NCBI RefSeq assembly: GCF_000316035.1
Contig: NZ_ANHX01000007.1
Span: forward strand, 89,838-153,837
Direction of reading: 5' to 3'
Source: Paenibacillus sp. PAMC 26794
Lineage (GTDB): Bacteria > Bacillota > Bacilli > Paenibacillales > Paenibacillaceae
Length of the DNA stretch: 64,000 bases
Of the stretch, positions 7,030 to 14,342 are shown in pieces. Both the position numbers and the translations under genes were made by a program. The notes below the pieces were generated by a model that saw nothing but the letters and a program-made list of their open reading frames with translations, had not been told where the DNA came from and did no database searches. Position 1 is the stretch's first letter; each line of letters begins with the position of its first letter.

Positions 7030-8991
7030 ATGTGGAATGATTATTATATCCTCTGGAACTATGCTGCGGTGAGTATAACAGATATCCGTTACATGGAATT
7101 AGAGGCATATGAAGAGATGAAATACAAATTTCCGACAAGTACCTTTGTACTCACCATTCAGGGTGACGCTGGAGTTACGATTGACAATCAAACGTATGAA
7201 GTGAGTCGCTTTTATGTTTTCCATGGGGGAAAAGGGAGTAAGTTGGTGATTCAAGCAGGCGAATCCGGATTACGCTTATATTACTTGATGTACAAAGCAA
7301 ACCTGCCTAGTGGAGGAAGAAACGATCTGGGAAGGTTAATGGAGCGAATCAATCCGTTCCAAATGAACTATGGCTTTACCCCCGATACGCCAACCATTCT
7401 ATATGAGCAATTGAAAAAGATGCACTTTTTGTGGGATCAAAAGAACCCTATTCAGCACTTTCAGGCCAAGAGTTTGTTCTATGCATTTGTGGAGCAGGTC
7501 TCATCACAGATTCCTCGTGTATCCAATCGCTATCCGAGTATTGTGGATCAGGTCAGCGAAGTCATTGAAATTATAGAGTCTTCATACACCGAGCCGCTTA
7601 CGCTGCATGCTTTGGCAGAAATGATCGGCTCCAGCCCAAGAAGTTTGTCACGCAAGTTCAAGCAGTCGACTGGAACCAGTCCCATCGATTATTTGATTCA
7701 GTTTCGTTTGTTCAAAGCCAAAGAGATGTTGCTGCAAACGGATGCCACGTTGGATGAGATCGCTGTAGGAATCGGTTATCCGGATGGATATTATTTGGGA
7801 CGTATGTTCAAGAAACATACAGGTCTTTCTCCTCTGCAATTTAAAGAAAAGACCTCAGCCCCCCTATATTGGCCTGATCTGACATCAGGTGTGGCGCGAA
7901 ATGACATTTTCAGAGGTGGAAGTGGAAGGTATGTTTATACTGATGGTGATAATCATTATCAATATAAGCATGGAGGGTCAAACAATATGAACAGACAGAC
8001 AAGAACGGGAATGCTGCTTAGTATTTTATTAAGTCTTACGTTACTGCTAAGTGCCTGCTCAACAGGTGTTGCCAGTAATTCAAGCGGGGATGCATCCGGA
8101 AGCAATAATACGTCAAGTTCCACGAAGACAGTAACAGCGGAGAATCAAAGCAAATCATCGGAACCCCGCACAGTCTCAACGGTTAAGGGAGATATTACAA
8201 TCCCGGCTGAACCTAAACGGATTGTGGTTGACTTGTATCTGGGAAGTCTGATCGCCCTGGGGATCAAACCTGTGGGTACACCCGAGATGAACCTCAAGAA
8301 TCCTTATTTTATCGAATCACTTGAGGGTGTGCAAAATATTGGTGAATATGAAACCATTTCTCTCGAAAAGGTGTTGGAACTTGAACCGGATCTCATTGTG
8401 ACAGGTAATCCTGATTTATTTGATTCCTTTAGCAAAATTGCACCTACCCTGGTTGTTCCATATGGCGAATTGAAAAACACCCATGAAGAGATTGCCTACT
8501 TTGGAGAAGTGCTGAATAAAGAAAAAGAATCCGAGGCATGGTTAGCTGATTATGACGCAAGAATTGCAGATGCCAAGAAACGTGTTGGTGAGGCGATTGA
8601 TCCAGCAGCCGAGGTGTCGGTCATGCAGTTTTATGATAAAGGACCGTTGGCCTTTGGTGATAATTTTGGTCGGGGAGGTCAGGCAGTCTACAGCGCGCTT
8701 GGCTTGAATCCTCCTGCAGATAAAAAAGAGATTTTAATGAAGGACCAACTGGTTGAAGTTTCATCGGAAGCGATTCCTGAGTTTGCCAGAGATTACATTA
8801 TTCTAACAGCGGACAATCTGACCCTGGAAGAGTTGAAATCGAAACCGGTCTGGAGTTCACTGGATGCGGTTAAAAATGATCGTGTGTTTATCTGGAGCCC
8901 GGATCGTTCATGGTACTTTGACCCGATTGCAACATTGGATCAAACAGAGGAATTGGCCGCGTGGTTTACGAAGATCTCTGAACCAAAATAA
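7030..8991 (+). CDS. AraC-type regulator continuous with siderophore-binding lipoprotein (copy 1)
   Basis: One uninterrupted 653-codon frame encodes two modules. Residues 1-160 are a cupin-like ligand domain and about 175-282 an AraC double HTH (ending FKKHTGLSPLQFKEK). A 37-residue linker leads to MNRQTRTG, a hydrophobic core and a lipobox (LLLSAC). An Fe3+-siderophore substrate-binding domain runs to the end. B. subtilis Btr (YbbB) is a known AraC-substrate-binding fusion, but its sensor domain is cytoplasmic. Here a full signal peptide remains, so the fusion would be membrane-anchored with the binding domain outside. Alternatively, AraC and lipoprotein are separate products in practice. 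GGAGATGG precedes the ATG at 7030. No permease or ATPase gene is adjacent. Confidence 0.85.
   Translation: MWNDYYILWNYAAVSITDIRYMELEAYEEMKYKFPTSTFVLTIQGDAGVTIDNQTYEVSRFYVFHGGKGSKLVIQAGESGLRLYYLMYKANLPSGGRNDLGRLMERINPFQMNYGFTPDTPTILYEQLKKMHFLWDQKNPIQHFQAKSLFYAFVEQVSSQIPRVSNRYPSIVDQVSEVIEIIESSYTEPLTLHALAEMIGSSPRSLSRKFKQSTGTSPIDYLIQFRLFKAKEMLLQTDATLDEIAVGIGYPDGYYLGRMFKKHTGLSPLQFKEKTSAPLYWPDLTSGVARNDIFRGGSGRYVYTDGDNHYQYKHGGSNNMNRQTRTGMLLSILLSLTLLLSACSTGVASNSSGDASGSNNTSSSTKTVTAENQSKSSEPRTVSTVKGDITIPAEPKRIVVDLYLGSLIALGIKPVGTPEMNLKNPYFIESLEGVQNIGEYETISLEKVLELEPDLIVTGNPDLFDSFSKIAPTLVVPYGELKNTHEEIAYFGEVLNKEKESEAWLADYDARIADAKKRVGEAIDPAAEVSVMQFYDKGPLAFGDNFGRGGQAVYSALGLNPPADKKEILMKDQLVEVSSEAIPEFARDYIILTADNLTLEELKSKPVWSSLDAVKNDRVFIWSPDRSWYFDPIATLDQTEELAAWFTKISEPK
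7936..7960 (+). promoter_or_regulatory. Internal -10 and Fur box inside copy 1
   Basis: TATACT (7936-7941) is directly followed by the 19-mer at 7942-7960, which matches the classical Fur box GATAATGATAATCATTATC at 17 of 19 positions. GGAGGG (7972-7977) and ATG (7987) follow. All of it lies within coding sequence, where it is read as DNHYQY. The -35 is poor. Confidence 0.75.
7987..8991 (+). CDS. Internal-start product: siderophore-binding lipoprotein (copy 1)
   Basis: Starting from ATG 7987, nine bases after GGAGGG, the product is a 334-aa lipoprotein: positively charged N-terminus (NRQTR), about 16 hydrophobic residues, lipobox LSAC, a Ser/Asn/Thr-rich linker, and a FecB/FhuD-type binding protein. 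The latter includes SLIALGIKPVGTPE, KVLELEPDLIVTGNPD and the C-terminal VWSSLDAVKNDRVF block. It would bind ferric siderophore outside the membrane and hand it to a FecCD-type permease encoded elsewhere. It shares its whole sequence with the longer frame starting at 7030. Confidence 0.8.
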   Translation: MNRQTRTGMLLSILLSLTLLLSACSTGVASNSSGDASGSNNTSSSTKTVTAENQSKSSEPRTVSTVKGDITIPAEPKRIVVDLYLGSLIALGIKPVGTPEMNLKNPYFIESLEGVQNIGEYETISLEKVLELEPDLIVTGNPDLFDSFSKIAPTLVVPYGELKNTHEEIAYFGEVLNKEKESEAWLADYDARIADAKKRVGEAIDPAAEVSVMQFYDKGPLAFGDNFGRGGQAVYSALGLNPPADKKEILMKDQLVEVSSEAIPEFARDYIILTADNLTLEELKSKPVWSSLDAVKNDRVFIWSPDRSWYFDPIATLDQTEELAAWFTKISEPK

Positions 8992-9043
8992 GTCTAACAA
9001 GTGATGGATGAGATGAAATCCAATTCCACTCTAAATTTCAGTT

Positions 9044-9062
9044 GATAATGAAAATTATTATC
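9044..9062. promoter_or_regulatory. Fur box before the second AraC/lipoprotein gene
   Basis: The 19-mer matches the classical Fur box at 17 of 19 positions (GATAATGAAAATTATTATC). It lies about 125 bases before the ATG at 9187, in the gap between the two tandem copies. Confidence 0.8.
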
Positions 9063-9186
9063 ATCTATAATAAAAGGAATATTAGTGAACCTCTGCTACG
9101 CATATGTTATAAGGATTTGCGGCAGAATGATGACCTTTACCTTGTAAGGTCTTTGTTACGGGTGTGCTGGGATTGGAGAGTATTCG

Positions 9187-11160
9187 ATGCAATTAGACGA
9201 ACAGATGAAATGCTGGAATCATGCCGCTGTTAAGGTTCTGGATATACGCCGAATCGTTATGGAGGCAGGGGCACAACTGAGTTCCTACACACTTCCGGCA
9301 AATGGTTTTATATATACGATTCGAGGATCGGGTGTGCTTCAGTTAGATGGACAAACATACAAGGCAGAGCGGTTCTACATGCTTCATGGGGCCAAAGGAT
9401 CTTCACTGGATATACAAACCAACGAAGATTTCGAATATATTCTGCTCTATTACAGAGCATTTCTTGCCTTTCCTGGTTATCGTAAAAAGTGGTTATTGGC
9501 ACAGCCGGAAGTTACACCATTCTCTTTGCAATATGGATTTGCACCGAGTAGTCCGCTGGGGCTGTTACGTTACCTTGATGAGCTCGAGGGTGCATGGATA
9601 CAATCTGGCAGTTTGGATCTGCTTCATACAAAAAGTTTATTTTACCAATTCATTCATGAAATGATGGTTCAGTTGGAAGAGCAGGAGATCAAAACAGAGC
9701 TTGCTGACCCGGTGAAACAAACACTTCGTTATATACAGAATCATTATAGGGAACAGGTCACGCTTGATTTCCTGGCTGAACAGTTCAACTACAGCTCCCG
9801 ACATTTATCCATGCAATTCAAACGACAGACGGGTTACAGTCCTATTGATTATTTAATTCAGACTCGAATCGCTAAGGCTCGCAATCTGCTTTTGCGATCT
9901 GATGCAACGCTGAGTGAAATTGCAGCAGAAGTAGGATATTCGGATGTGTATTATTTTAGTCGTATCTTCAAAAAACATGTGGGGATATCTCCGATACAGT
10001 ATCAACGAAAGATAAGAGAAGAAGTGAGAACAGAGGATCGTCCATTGGTAATCTCTGAATCGTCCATTGGCCGAAGATGGAAGTCGGGATATATTGATTA
10101 TGATAATCATTATCAATATATAGACGGAGGGTCTACACTAATGAAAAGAAGAAAAACAAGTTCCAGTATGATTATGGTTGCATTATTGAGCATAACGATG
10201 CTCCTCGCAGCCTGCTCTTCAGGTACAGCAACAACACCAGCAGCTGGCGAAGGAACGGGTGCCAGTTCCAATAACAGCAGTACGGCAGTGTCCACGGACG
10301 CGGGAAGTCAGACGAACAAAGACAATGAAACACGTACGGTCTCAACAGTTAAGGGTGACGTAGTTGTTCCAGCTAATCCGAAACGGGTTGTTGTATTGTA
10401 TCTCCAGGGGGATGTCGTCGCACTTGGAGTTAAGCCAATCGCTACCTCAGATGTATATGACGGAGCTGCATACAAGAGTGAGCTAGAGGGTGTAAACGCA
10501 TTGGGGACCTGGTTTGAACCGAATCCTGAAGCTGTCATTGATCTTGATCCAGATCTGATCATTGTTCCTTCAGAAGAGACGTATACGTTATTAAAAGATA
10601 TTGCACCTACGGTATATATTCCGTATGAGAAACTGACTACAGAAGAGAGACTTCATGATATAGCAAGTATCTTTGGCAAAGAGAAGGAAGCCGAGACGTT
10701 AATCACCAATCTCAACAATAAAGTCGAAGAGAGTAAGAAATCTCTTGCAGATGCAGGCATACTGGACAAAACAATCTCCATTGTGGAGGGCGGTTTGAAA
10801 GGTATGGTTATTGTAGAGAGCAAACAATTTGGCCGTGGATCTCAGGCGGTATATGAGTACTTGGGAATGAAAGCACCTGAAGTCGTACAGAAAAAAATCG
10901 ACGTGGTTTCGGACGCGGCTGGCTCTACGATCTCCATGGAAGTCCTTCCTGAATATATCGGAGACTATGTGTTTCGCTCGGTATATGAAGGGGCAGATAA
11001 CTTGACAGATAATCCAATATGGAGCAGTATCCCAGCGATCAAGGAAGGTCGTCTGATTGAGATTGATTTCGATTTCTTCTATTATTCGGATATCTATTCA
11101 ATTAATAAACAACTTGATTTTGTCGTTGAAAAGCTGATGGCGGCTCCAAGAGCGCAATAG
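9187..11160 (+). CDS. AraC-type regulator continuous with siderophore-binding lipoprotein (copy 2)
   Basis: A tandem paralogue of the gene at 7030 with the same architecture in 657 codons. Residues 1-165 are a cupin-like domain, about 175-285 the AraC HTH (ending FKKHVGISPIQYQRK), then a linker and MKRRKTSS, a hydrophobic core and lipobox LAAC. The Fe3+-siderophore-binding domain follows. The regulator part is almost equal in length to copy 1 (318 versus 319 codons before the internal ATG). GGAGAG stands seven bases before ATG 9187. No stop codon separates the modules. Family knowledge (Btr) suggests the regulator activates siderophore uptake genes when a siderophore is bound; which siderophore cannot be told. 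Confidence 0.85.
   Translation: MQLDEQMKCWNHAAVKVLDIRRIVMEAGAQLSSYTLPANGFIYTIRGSGVLQLDGQTYKAERFYMLHGAKGSSLDIQTNEDFEYILLYYRAFLAFPGYRKKWLLAQPEVTPFSLQYGFAPSSPLGLLRYLDELEGAWIQSGSLDLLHTKSLFYQFIHEMMVQLEEQEIKTELADPVKQTLRYIQNHYREQVTLDFLAEQFNYSSRHLSMQFKRQTGYSPIDYLIQTRIAKARNLLLRSDATLSEIAAEVGYSDVYYFSRIFKKHVGISPIQYQRKIREEVRTEDRPLVISESSIGRRWKSGYIDYDNHYQYIDGGSTLMKRRKTSSSMIMVALLSITMLLAACSSGTATTPAAGEGTGASSNNSSTAVSTDAGSQTNKDNETRTVSTVKGDVVVPANPKRVVVLYLQGDVVALGVKPIATSDVYDGAAYKSELEGVNALGTWFEPNPEAVIDLDPDLIIVPSEETYTLLKDIAPTVYIPYEKLTTEERLHDIASIFGKEKEAETLITNLNNKVEESKKSLADAGILDKTISIVEGGLKGMVIVESKQFGRGSQAVYEYLGMKAPEVVQKKIDVVSDAAGSTISMEVLPEYIGDYVFRSVYEGADNLTDNPIWSSIPAIKEGRLIEIDFDFFYYSDIYSINKQLDFVVEKLMAAPRAQ
10067..10114 (+). 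promoter_or_regulatory. Internal promoter and Fur box inside copy 2
   Basis: TTGGCC (10067-10072), a 17-base spacer and TATATT (10090-10095) form a plausible sigma-A promoter. The 19-mer at 10096-10114 follows at once and matches the classical Fur box at 18 of 19 positions. GGAGGG (10126-10131) and ATG 10141 come next. As in copy 1, the -10 abuts the Fur box and the whole block is in frame. Confidence 0.8.
10141..11160 (+). CDS. Internal-start product: siderophore-binding lipoprotein (copy 2)
   Basis: From ATG 10141, nine bases after GGAGGG, the product is a 339-aa lipoprotein. It has a basic MKRRK start, a hydrophobic stretch, lipobox LAAC and an Ala/Ser/Thr-rich linker. A ferric-siderophore-binding domain follows (VVALGVKPIATSDV, VIDLDPDLIIVPSEE, IWSSIPAIKEGRL). 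It is paralogous to the product starting at 7987. An orphan binding protein like this must borrow a permease and ATPase from elsewhere. Confidence 0.8.
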   Translation: MKRRKTSSSMIMVALLSITMLLAACSSGTATTPAAGEGTGASSNNSSTAVSTDAGSQTNKDNETRTVSTVKGDVVVPANPKRVVVLYLQGDVVALGVKPIATSDVYDGAAYKSELEGVNALGTWFEPNPEAVIDLDPDLIIVPSEETYTLLKDIAPTVYIPYEKLTTEERLHDIASIFGKEKEAETLITNLNNKVEESKKSLADAGILDKTISIVEGGLKGMVIVESKQFGRGSQAVYEYLGMKAPEVVQKKIDVVSDAAGSTISMEVLPEYIGDYVFRSVYEGADNLTDNPIWSSIPAIKEGRLIEIDFDFFYYSDIYSINKQLDFVVEKLMAAPRAQ

Positions 11161-11256
11161 TAAAGAGCGGATTTGTTCGTAGAATTTTTGTACAAGAAAT
11201 GTTTGTTTTTTAGCCATTGTATTTTGATAAGATTACCATTACACTAGGATTTAAGT

Positions 11257-11275
11257 GATAATGATAATCGATATC
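11257..11275. promoter_or_regulatory. Fur box before the ferredoxin-NADP reductase gene
   Basis: GATAATGATAATCGATATC matches the classical Fur box at 17 of 19 positions and lies 44 bases before the ATG at 11320. B. subtilis ycgT, a paralogous reductase gene, is a known Fur target. Confidence 0.8.
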
Positions 11276-11319
11276 AAATACTCGATGTTCTGGATCGAAT
11301 TAACGGAGGTATTTTTAAT

Positions 11320-12357
11320 ATGAATCAGCAGTTGGAACTTTATGATGTAACCATTATCGGCGGTGGCCCTGCGGGCATGTACTCTGCCTTTTATAGCGGC
11401 ATGCGGGATATGAAGACCAAGTTGATTGAGGCACGTGACAGATTGGGAGGTCGCATGCTCTTTTATCCGGAGAAAATGATCTGGGATGTCGGGGGTGTGA
11501 CGCCAATTCTGTGTGAAGATCTGATCAAACAATTGGAAGAACAGGCAAGGACTTTTGAGCCAACCCTCGTATTTGAACAACAGATCGAAGGATTCGAGCG
11601 TCAACCTGATGGCACGATTCTGTTAACTTCTGCAACAGGTGAACAACACTGGACACGTACCGTCATTATGGCAATCGGATATGGTATATATAAAATGGCC
11701 AAGCTGGAGCTTGAAGGTGCAGACCGCTATGAGGTTAGCAATCTGCACTATACCGTGCAGGAACTAGAGCCATTCCGTGGTAAACGCGTGTTGATCTCGG
11801 GTGGAGGCGACTCTGCTGTAGACTGGGCGAATGAACTGGAAGCACTGGCAGAGCAAGTTACGGTTGTGCATCGTCGTGACCGCTTTGGCGGGTTGGAGCG
11901 TAATGTACTGCGTATGAGAGAATCCTCTGTAGATGTCCGTACACCATATGCGGTAGAGACACTGCATAGTATGAGTGGTGATGTGATTGAACAGGTGACC
12001 ATCTCACACGTGGACACTGGTGAAACTGAACTGCTTGAAGTCGATGCTGTCATTGTAAACCATGGCATGAAGAGTGACTTTGGTCCAATCCGGGATTGGG
12101 GACTTGATCTTGGCGAATGGCATGTCACTACAACGGAGAGATTGCAAACCAATATTCCTGGTGTTTTTGCCGCAGGTGATTTTGTAGATTATGGTAGCAA
12201 ACTGTACCTGATTGCTGGTACTTTCACTGATGCAGCCCTCGCGGTAAACAGTGCGAAGCTTTACATGGACCCTGAAGCGGAGAAAGTGGCTTATGTTTCT
12301 TCCCATAACAGTCGCTTTAAGGAGAAAAATAAAGCTCTTGGCGTTGTAGAAGAATAA
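11320..12357 (+). CDS. Ferredoxin/flavodoxin-NADP+ reductase, thioredoxin-reductase type
   Basis: A 345-aa FAD- and NADPH-binding oxidoreductase of the YumC/YcgT type. The N-terminal dinucleotide fold is [14 protein letters not shown], the NADPH fold is [13 protein letters not shown] (near residue 163), and the C-terminal FAD contact is [17 protein letters not shown]. The CxxC redox pair of thioredoxin reductase is absent, which separates this group from TrxB. It probably supplies electrons through ferredoxin or flavodoxin. Its Fur box and position suggest a role in iron limitation, such as reductive release of siderophore iron; that role is inferred. A GGAGG site precedes the ATG. Confidence 0.88.
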   Translation: MNQQLELYDVTIIGGGPAGMYSAFYSGMRDMKTKLIEARDRLGGRMLFYPEKMIWDVGGVTPILCEDLIKQLEEQARTFEPTLVFEQQIEGFERQPDGTILLTSATGEQHWTRTVIMAIGYGIYKMAKLELEGADRYEVSNLHYTVQELEPFRGKRVLISGGGDSAVDWANELEALAEQVTVVHRRDRFGGLERNVLRMRESSVDVRTPYAVETLHSMSGDVIEQVTISHVDTGETELLEVDAVIVNHGMKSDFGPIRDWGLDLGEWHVTTTERLQTNIPGVFAAGDFVDYGSKLYLIAGTFTDAALAVNSAKLYMDPEAEKVAYVSSHNSRFKEKNKALGVVEE

Positions 12358-12379
12358 AGGTATGCATTTGCATACGATT

Positions 12380-12418
12380 AAGATGACTTTGGGTTCATTC
12401 CGAAGTCATCTTTTTTTG
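12380..12418 (+). terminator. Intrinsic terminator after the reductase gene
   Basis: AAGATGACTT (12380-12389) pairs with AAGTCATCTT (from 12403) and is followed by a run of T. Confidence 0.85.
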
Positions 12419-12563
12419 CATAAAATGGGTATTGTAAAGGCATAATTTCACCAGACACAACGGCTATCGAATTGAATATACACTACCAAATGTCTATAAT
12501 TAGCCTGAGAAACATTAGAATAACATCAAGATACAATAACTAGATCAGAGTGGAGTGCAGCGT

Positions 12564-13214
12564 ATGAAAAAGGGGTCACAGCCACAACGAGGTTTCACCT
12601 TCATCCAGCGGTGGTTCAAACGATCTGATAAAAAAAAGATCAAATGGTCTGAAATGTATCTCGCACTTGCTGGTGCGCTTCATCGCTTGTTGGTTGAAGG
12701 GCGGCGTGAACGTTCAGCAGCCAAACGGCTGCATCAGGACTTACCTATTAACGCGTTGGGCGAAATGAAGCTAGAGCCAGGGGATATTGTGTACACGCCA
12801 AGCTCGGAATCTACGTATTACGCCGGGCATATGGGCATTATTGGTCTCGACGGCAAGGTGTATCATGTGCACCCTTATGGGCCTGTATTTGCTGATTCAT
12901 TAGAGTGGTATCTCACGCGGTTTTATGAAGGAGATCGCTTCATTGTATTCCGTTCCAGATTGAATGAGGCAGGAATGAAAGCAGCCGGGTGGGTACATGA
13001 CCATTACAAGCAGGTGAAATTCTACCGTTTGCAGACCAATCTGCGCAGTATTGAGCGCAATTACTGCTCTAAGTTTATATATCAGGCCTATCAGTTCACA
13101 TCGGGACTGGATCTGTGGAGTCGCAAATTTACCCGAATGAATCAGGGTTATATCTATCCATTTCGAATTGAGCGCTCATCAGAGCTGGACGTTCTGGGAA
13201 CTTTTTATAAATAA
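12564..13214 (+). CDS. YiiX/NlpC-P60-like permuted papain-fold hydrolase
   Basis: A 216-aa protein with the hallmarks of the circularly permuted NlpC/P60 (YiiX/YebB-like) cysteine hydrolases. EPGDIVYTP and GHMGIIGLDG supply the first strand and the catalytic His near residue 91, and ERNYCSKFIYQAY supplies the catalytic Cys near residue 171. Such enzymes act on amide bonds in lipids or peptides; the substrate cannot be told. There is no clear signal peptide, only a basic N-terminus. The ATG at 12564 follows GTGGAG by eight bases; a GTG at 12555 overlaps that site. Confidence 0.65.
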   Translation: MKKGSQPQRGFTFIQRWFKRSDKKKIKWSEMYLALAGALHRLLVEGRRERSAAKRLHQDLPINALGEMKLEPGDIVYTPSSESTYYAGHMGIIGLDGKVYHVHPYGPVFADSLEWYLTRFYEGDRFIVFRSRLNEAGMKAAGWVHDHYKQVKFYRLQTNLRSIERNYCSKFIYQAYQFTSGLDLWSRKFTRMNQGYIYPFRIERSSELDVLGTFYK

Positions 13215-13220
13215 GGCTGG

Positions 13221-13278
13221 AACCGACTAAAATACTGTTCTTCCGAAAATAAGGAGAGCAGGTTCTGTCGGTTTTTTT
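13221..13278 (+). terminator. Intrinsic terminator
   Basis: AACCGAC (13221-13227) pairs with GTCGGTT (13267-13273), with an inner CTGTTCTTCC/GGAGAGCAG helix and a T-run. Confidence 0.8.
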
Positions 13279-13443
13279 TATATGTGTAGAGATTAAAAAC
13301 AGGAAAAACGCTCAAAACGTCGAATAGATTATGAGATAGGCACGCACAACTTGGAATCGTATACATAAAAAAAGGCGAGATGATTTTTAGCCCAGAGCAA
13401 AAAAATGACTACGAAGTAGACGAAAAAGAAAGAGTGAAGCGAG

Positions 13444-13659
13444 ATGAAATGGCCGGGCTTCTTACAACGATTCCGACCGAACAAAAACGTGGTTAAGTTA
13501 TCGGACTATATCCCAAAAAAGGAAAGGAGGCACTACTGTTCCATATGCAAGAAAAACGTTAAATCGGTCGTGCATTATGCGGCCCCACAGGGAAATGTTT
13601 CAGGTGTATGCAGTTCTTGTAAGTCTTTGGCGGATGAACGTGGAATGTTTCCCATTTAA
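13444..13659 (+). CDS. Small zinc-ribbon protein, unknown function
   Basis: A 71-aa basic protein not recognised by name. Two CxxC pairs (HYCSICKK near residue 31 and GVCSSCKS near residue 57) predict one zinc ribbon. The ribosome binding site is weak (GAAGCGAG region), which lowers confidence in the start. It is close to the next zinc-ribbon gene at 13749 and may share a transcript with it. Confidence 0.55.
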   Translation: MKWPGFLQRFRPNKNVVKLSDYIPKKERRHYCSICKKNVKSVVHYAAPQGNVSGVCSSCKSLADERGMFPI

Positions 13660-13748
13660 TAAGAAGAGATGCGCTCAGGAAATAAGAATTTTTTGATTTA
13701 TGCGCGTTTTTGTAGTACATTAGCAAATGTATTCGAAGGAGGATTCTA

Positions 13749-14225
13749 ATGTACTCAGGTAGACAAGACGATACTTTATACATCATGACCTACACCTTAA
13801 ACAGCGGTATCAAGGGTACGGTTCCACTGTCTAATAAGCAGATTATTGAGTGGCTGGATTGCTACAGAAATGAGAAGCGCTTCGTGACCGAAATCGGCAA
13901 GGAGTTTTTTGGATTGAATGCAGGATTGGTAGCAGACTTCAAGGTTCAAAATCATTTATCGGATTATCAGCAGACCATTATGCCTACACAGCAGCAGGAT
14001 AACCTGGAACGCTTGTCCAGTGCTTATAAATCAACCGAGTTATTAATGAAGATTGATTGTAAATGTGGCACGGCTTATGTGACGGAATCCCCATACAAGC
14101 GCACAAAATGGTACTGTACAAAGTGTAAAGAGATTGTATTTTTGGATGCCAAAAAAGGAATGGTGGAAACGTCGCGTGGTGACGCTTACTACATGACCAA
14201 CAAATATTTTGTTTCCCGGGACTAG
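13749..14225 (+). CDS. Conserved hypothetical protein with C-terminal zinc ribbon
   Basis: A 158-aa protein with no name I recognise. The C-terminal half has CKCG (near residue 101) and CTKC (near residue 119), a likely zinc ribbon. The N-terminal half is mixed alpha/beta without signal or membrane segments. AAGGAGG (from 13737) gives a strong start. It is followed by its own terminator. Confidence 0.65.
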   Translation: MYSGRQDDTLYIMTYTLNSGIKGTVPLSNKQIIEWLDCYRNEKRFVTEIGKEFFGLNAGLVADFKVQNHLSDYQQTIMPTQQQDNLERLSSAYKSTELLMKIDCKCGTAYVTESPYKRTKWYCTKCKEIVFLDAKKGMVETSRGDAYYMTNKYFVSRD

Positions 14226-14241
14226 CGGGAAGTGACTCTGG

Positions 14242-14269
14242 AAGCATCGCTGCGAAGCGGTGCTTTTTT
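14242..14269 (+). terminator. Intrinsic terminator
   Basis: AAGCATCGCT (14242-14251) pairs with AGCGGTGCTT (14256-14265), with a GCGA loop and T-run. Confidence 0.85.
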
Positions 14270-14291
14270 GTGCGAATGTTTGCTCTATAAC

Positions 14292-14316
14292 AAAAAAAGC
14301 CCCAAGGGGCCTTTTT
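14292..14316 (-). terminator. Terminator of tdk
   Basis: On the minus strand GGCCCC pairs with GGGGCT around a TT loop and is followed by seven T. It lies about 27 bases after the tdk stop codon. Confidence 0.75.
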
Positions 14317-14342
14317 GGAAGATATCTAAGATCTTTTAGGAA

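Noticed and set aside
9042..9233. 63-codon frame over the Fur box between the AraC/lipoprotein genes
   Set aside because: It runs through the operator and into the next gene out of frame, with no ribosome binding site.
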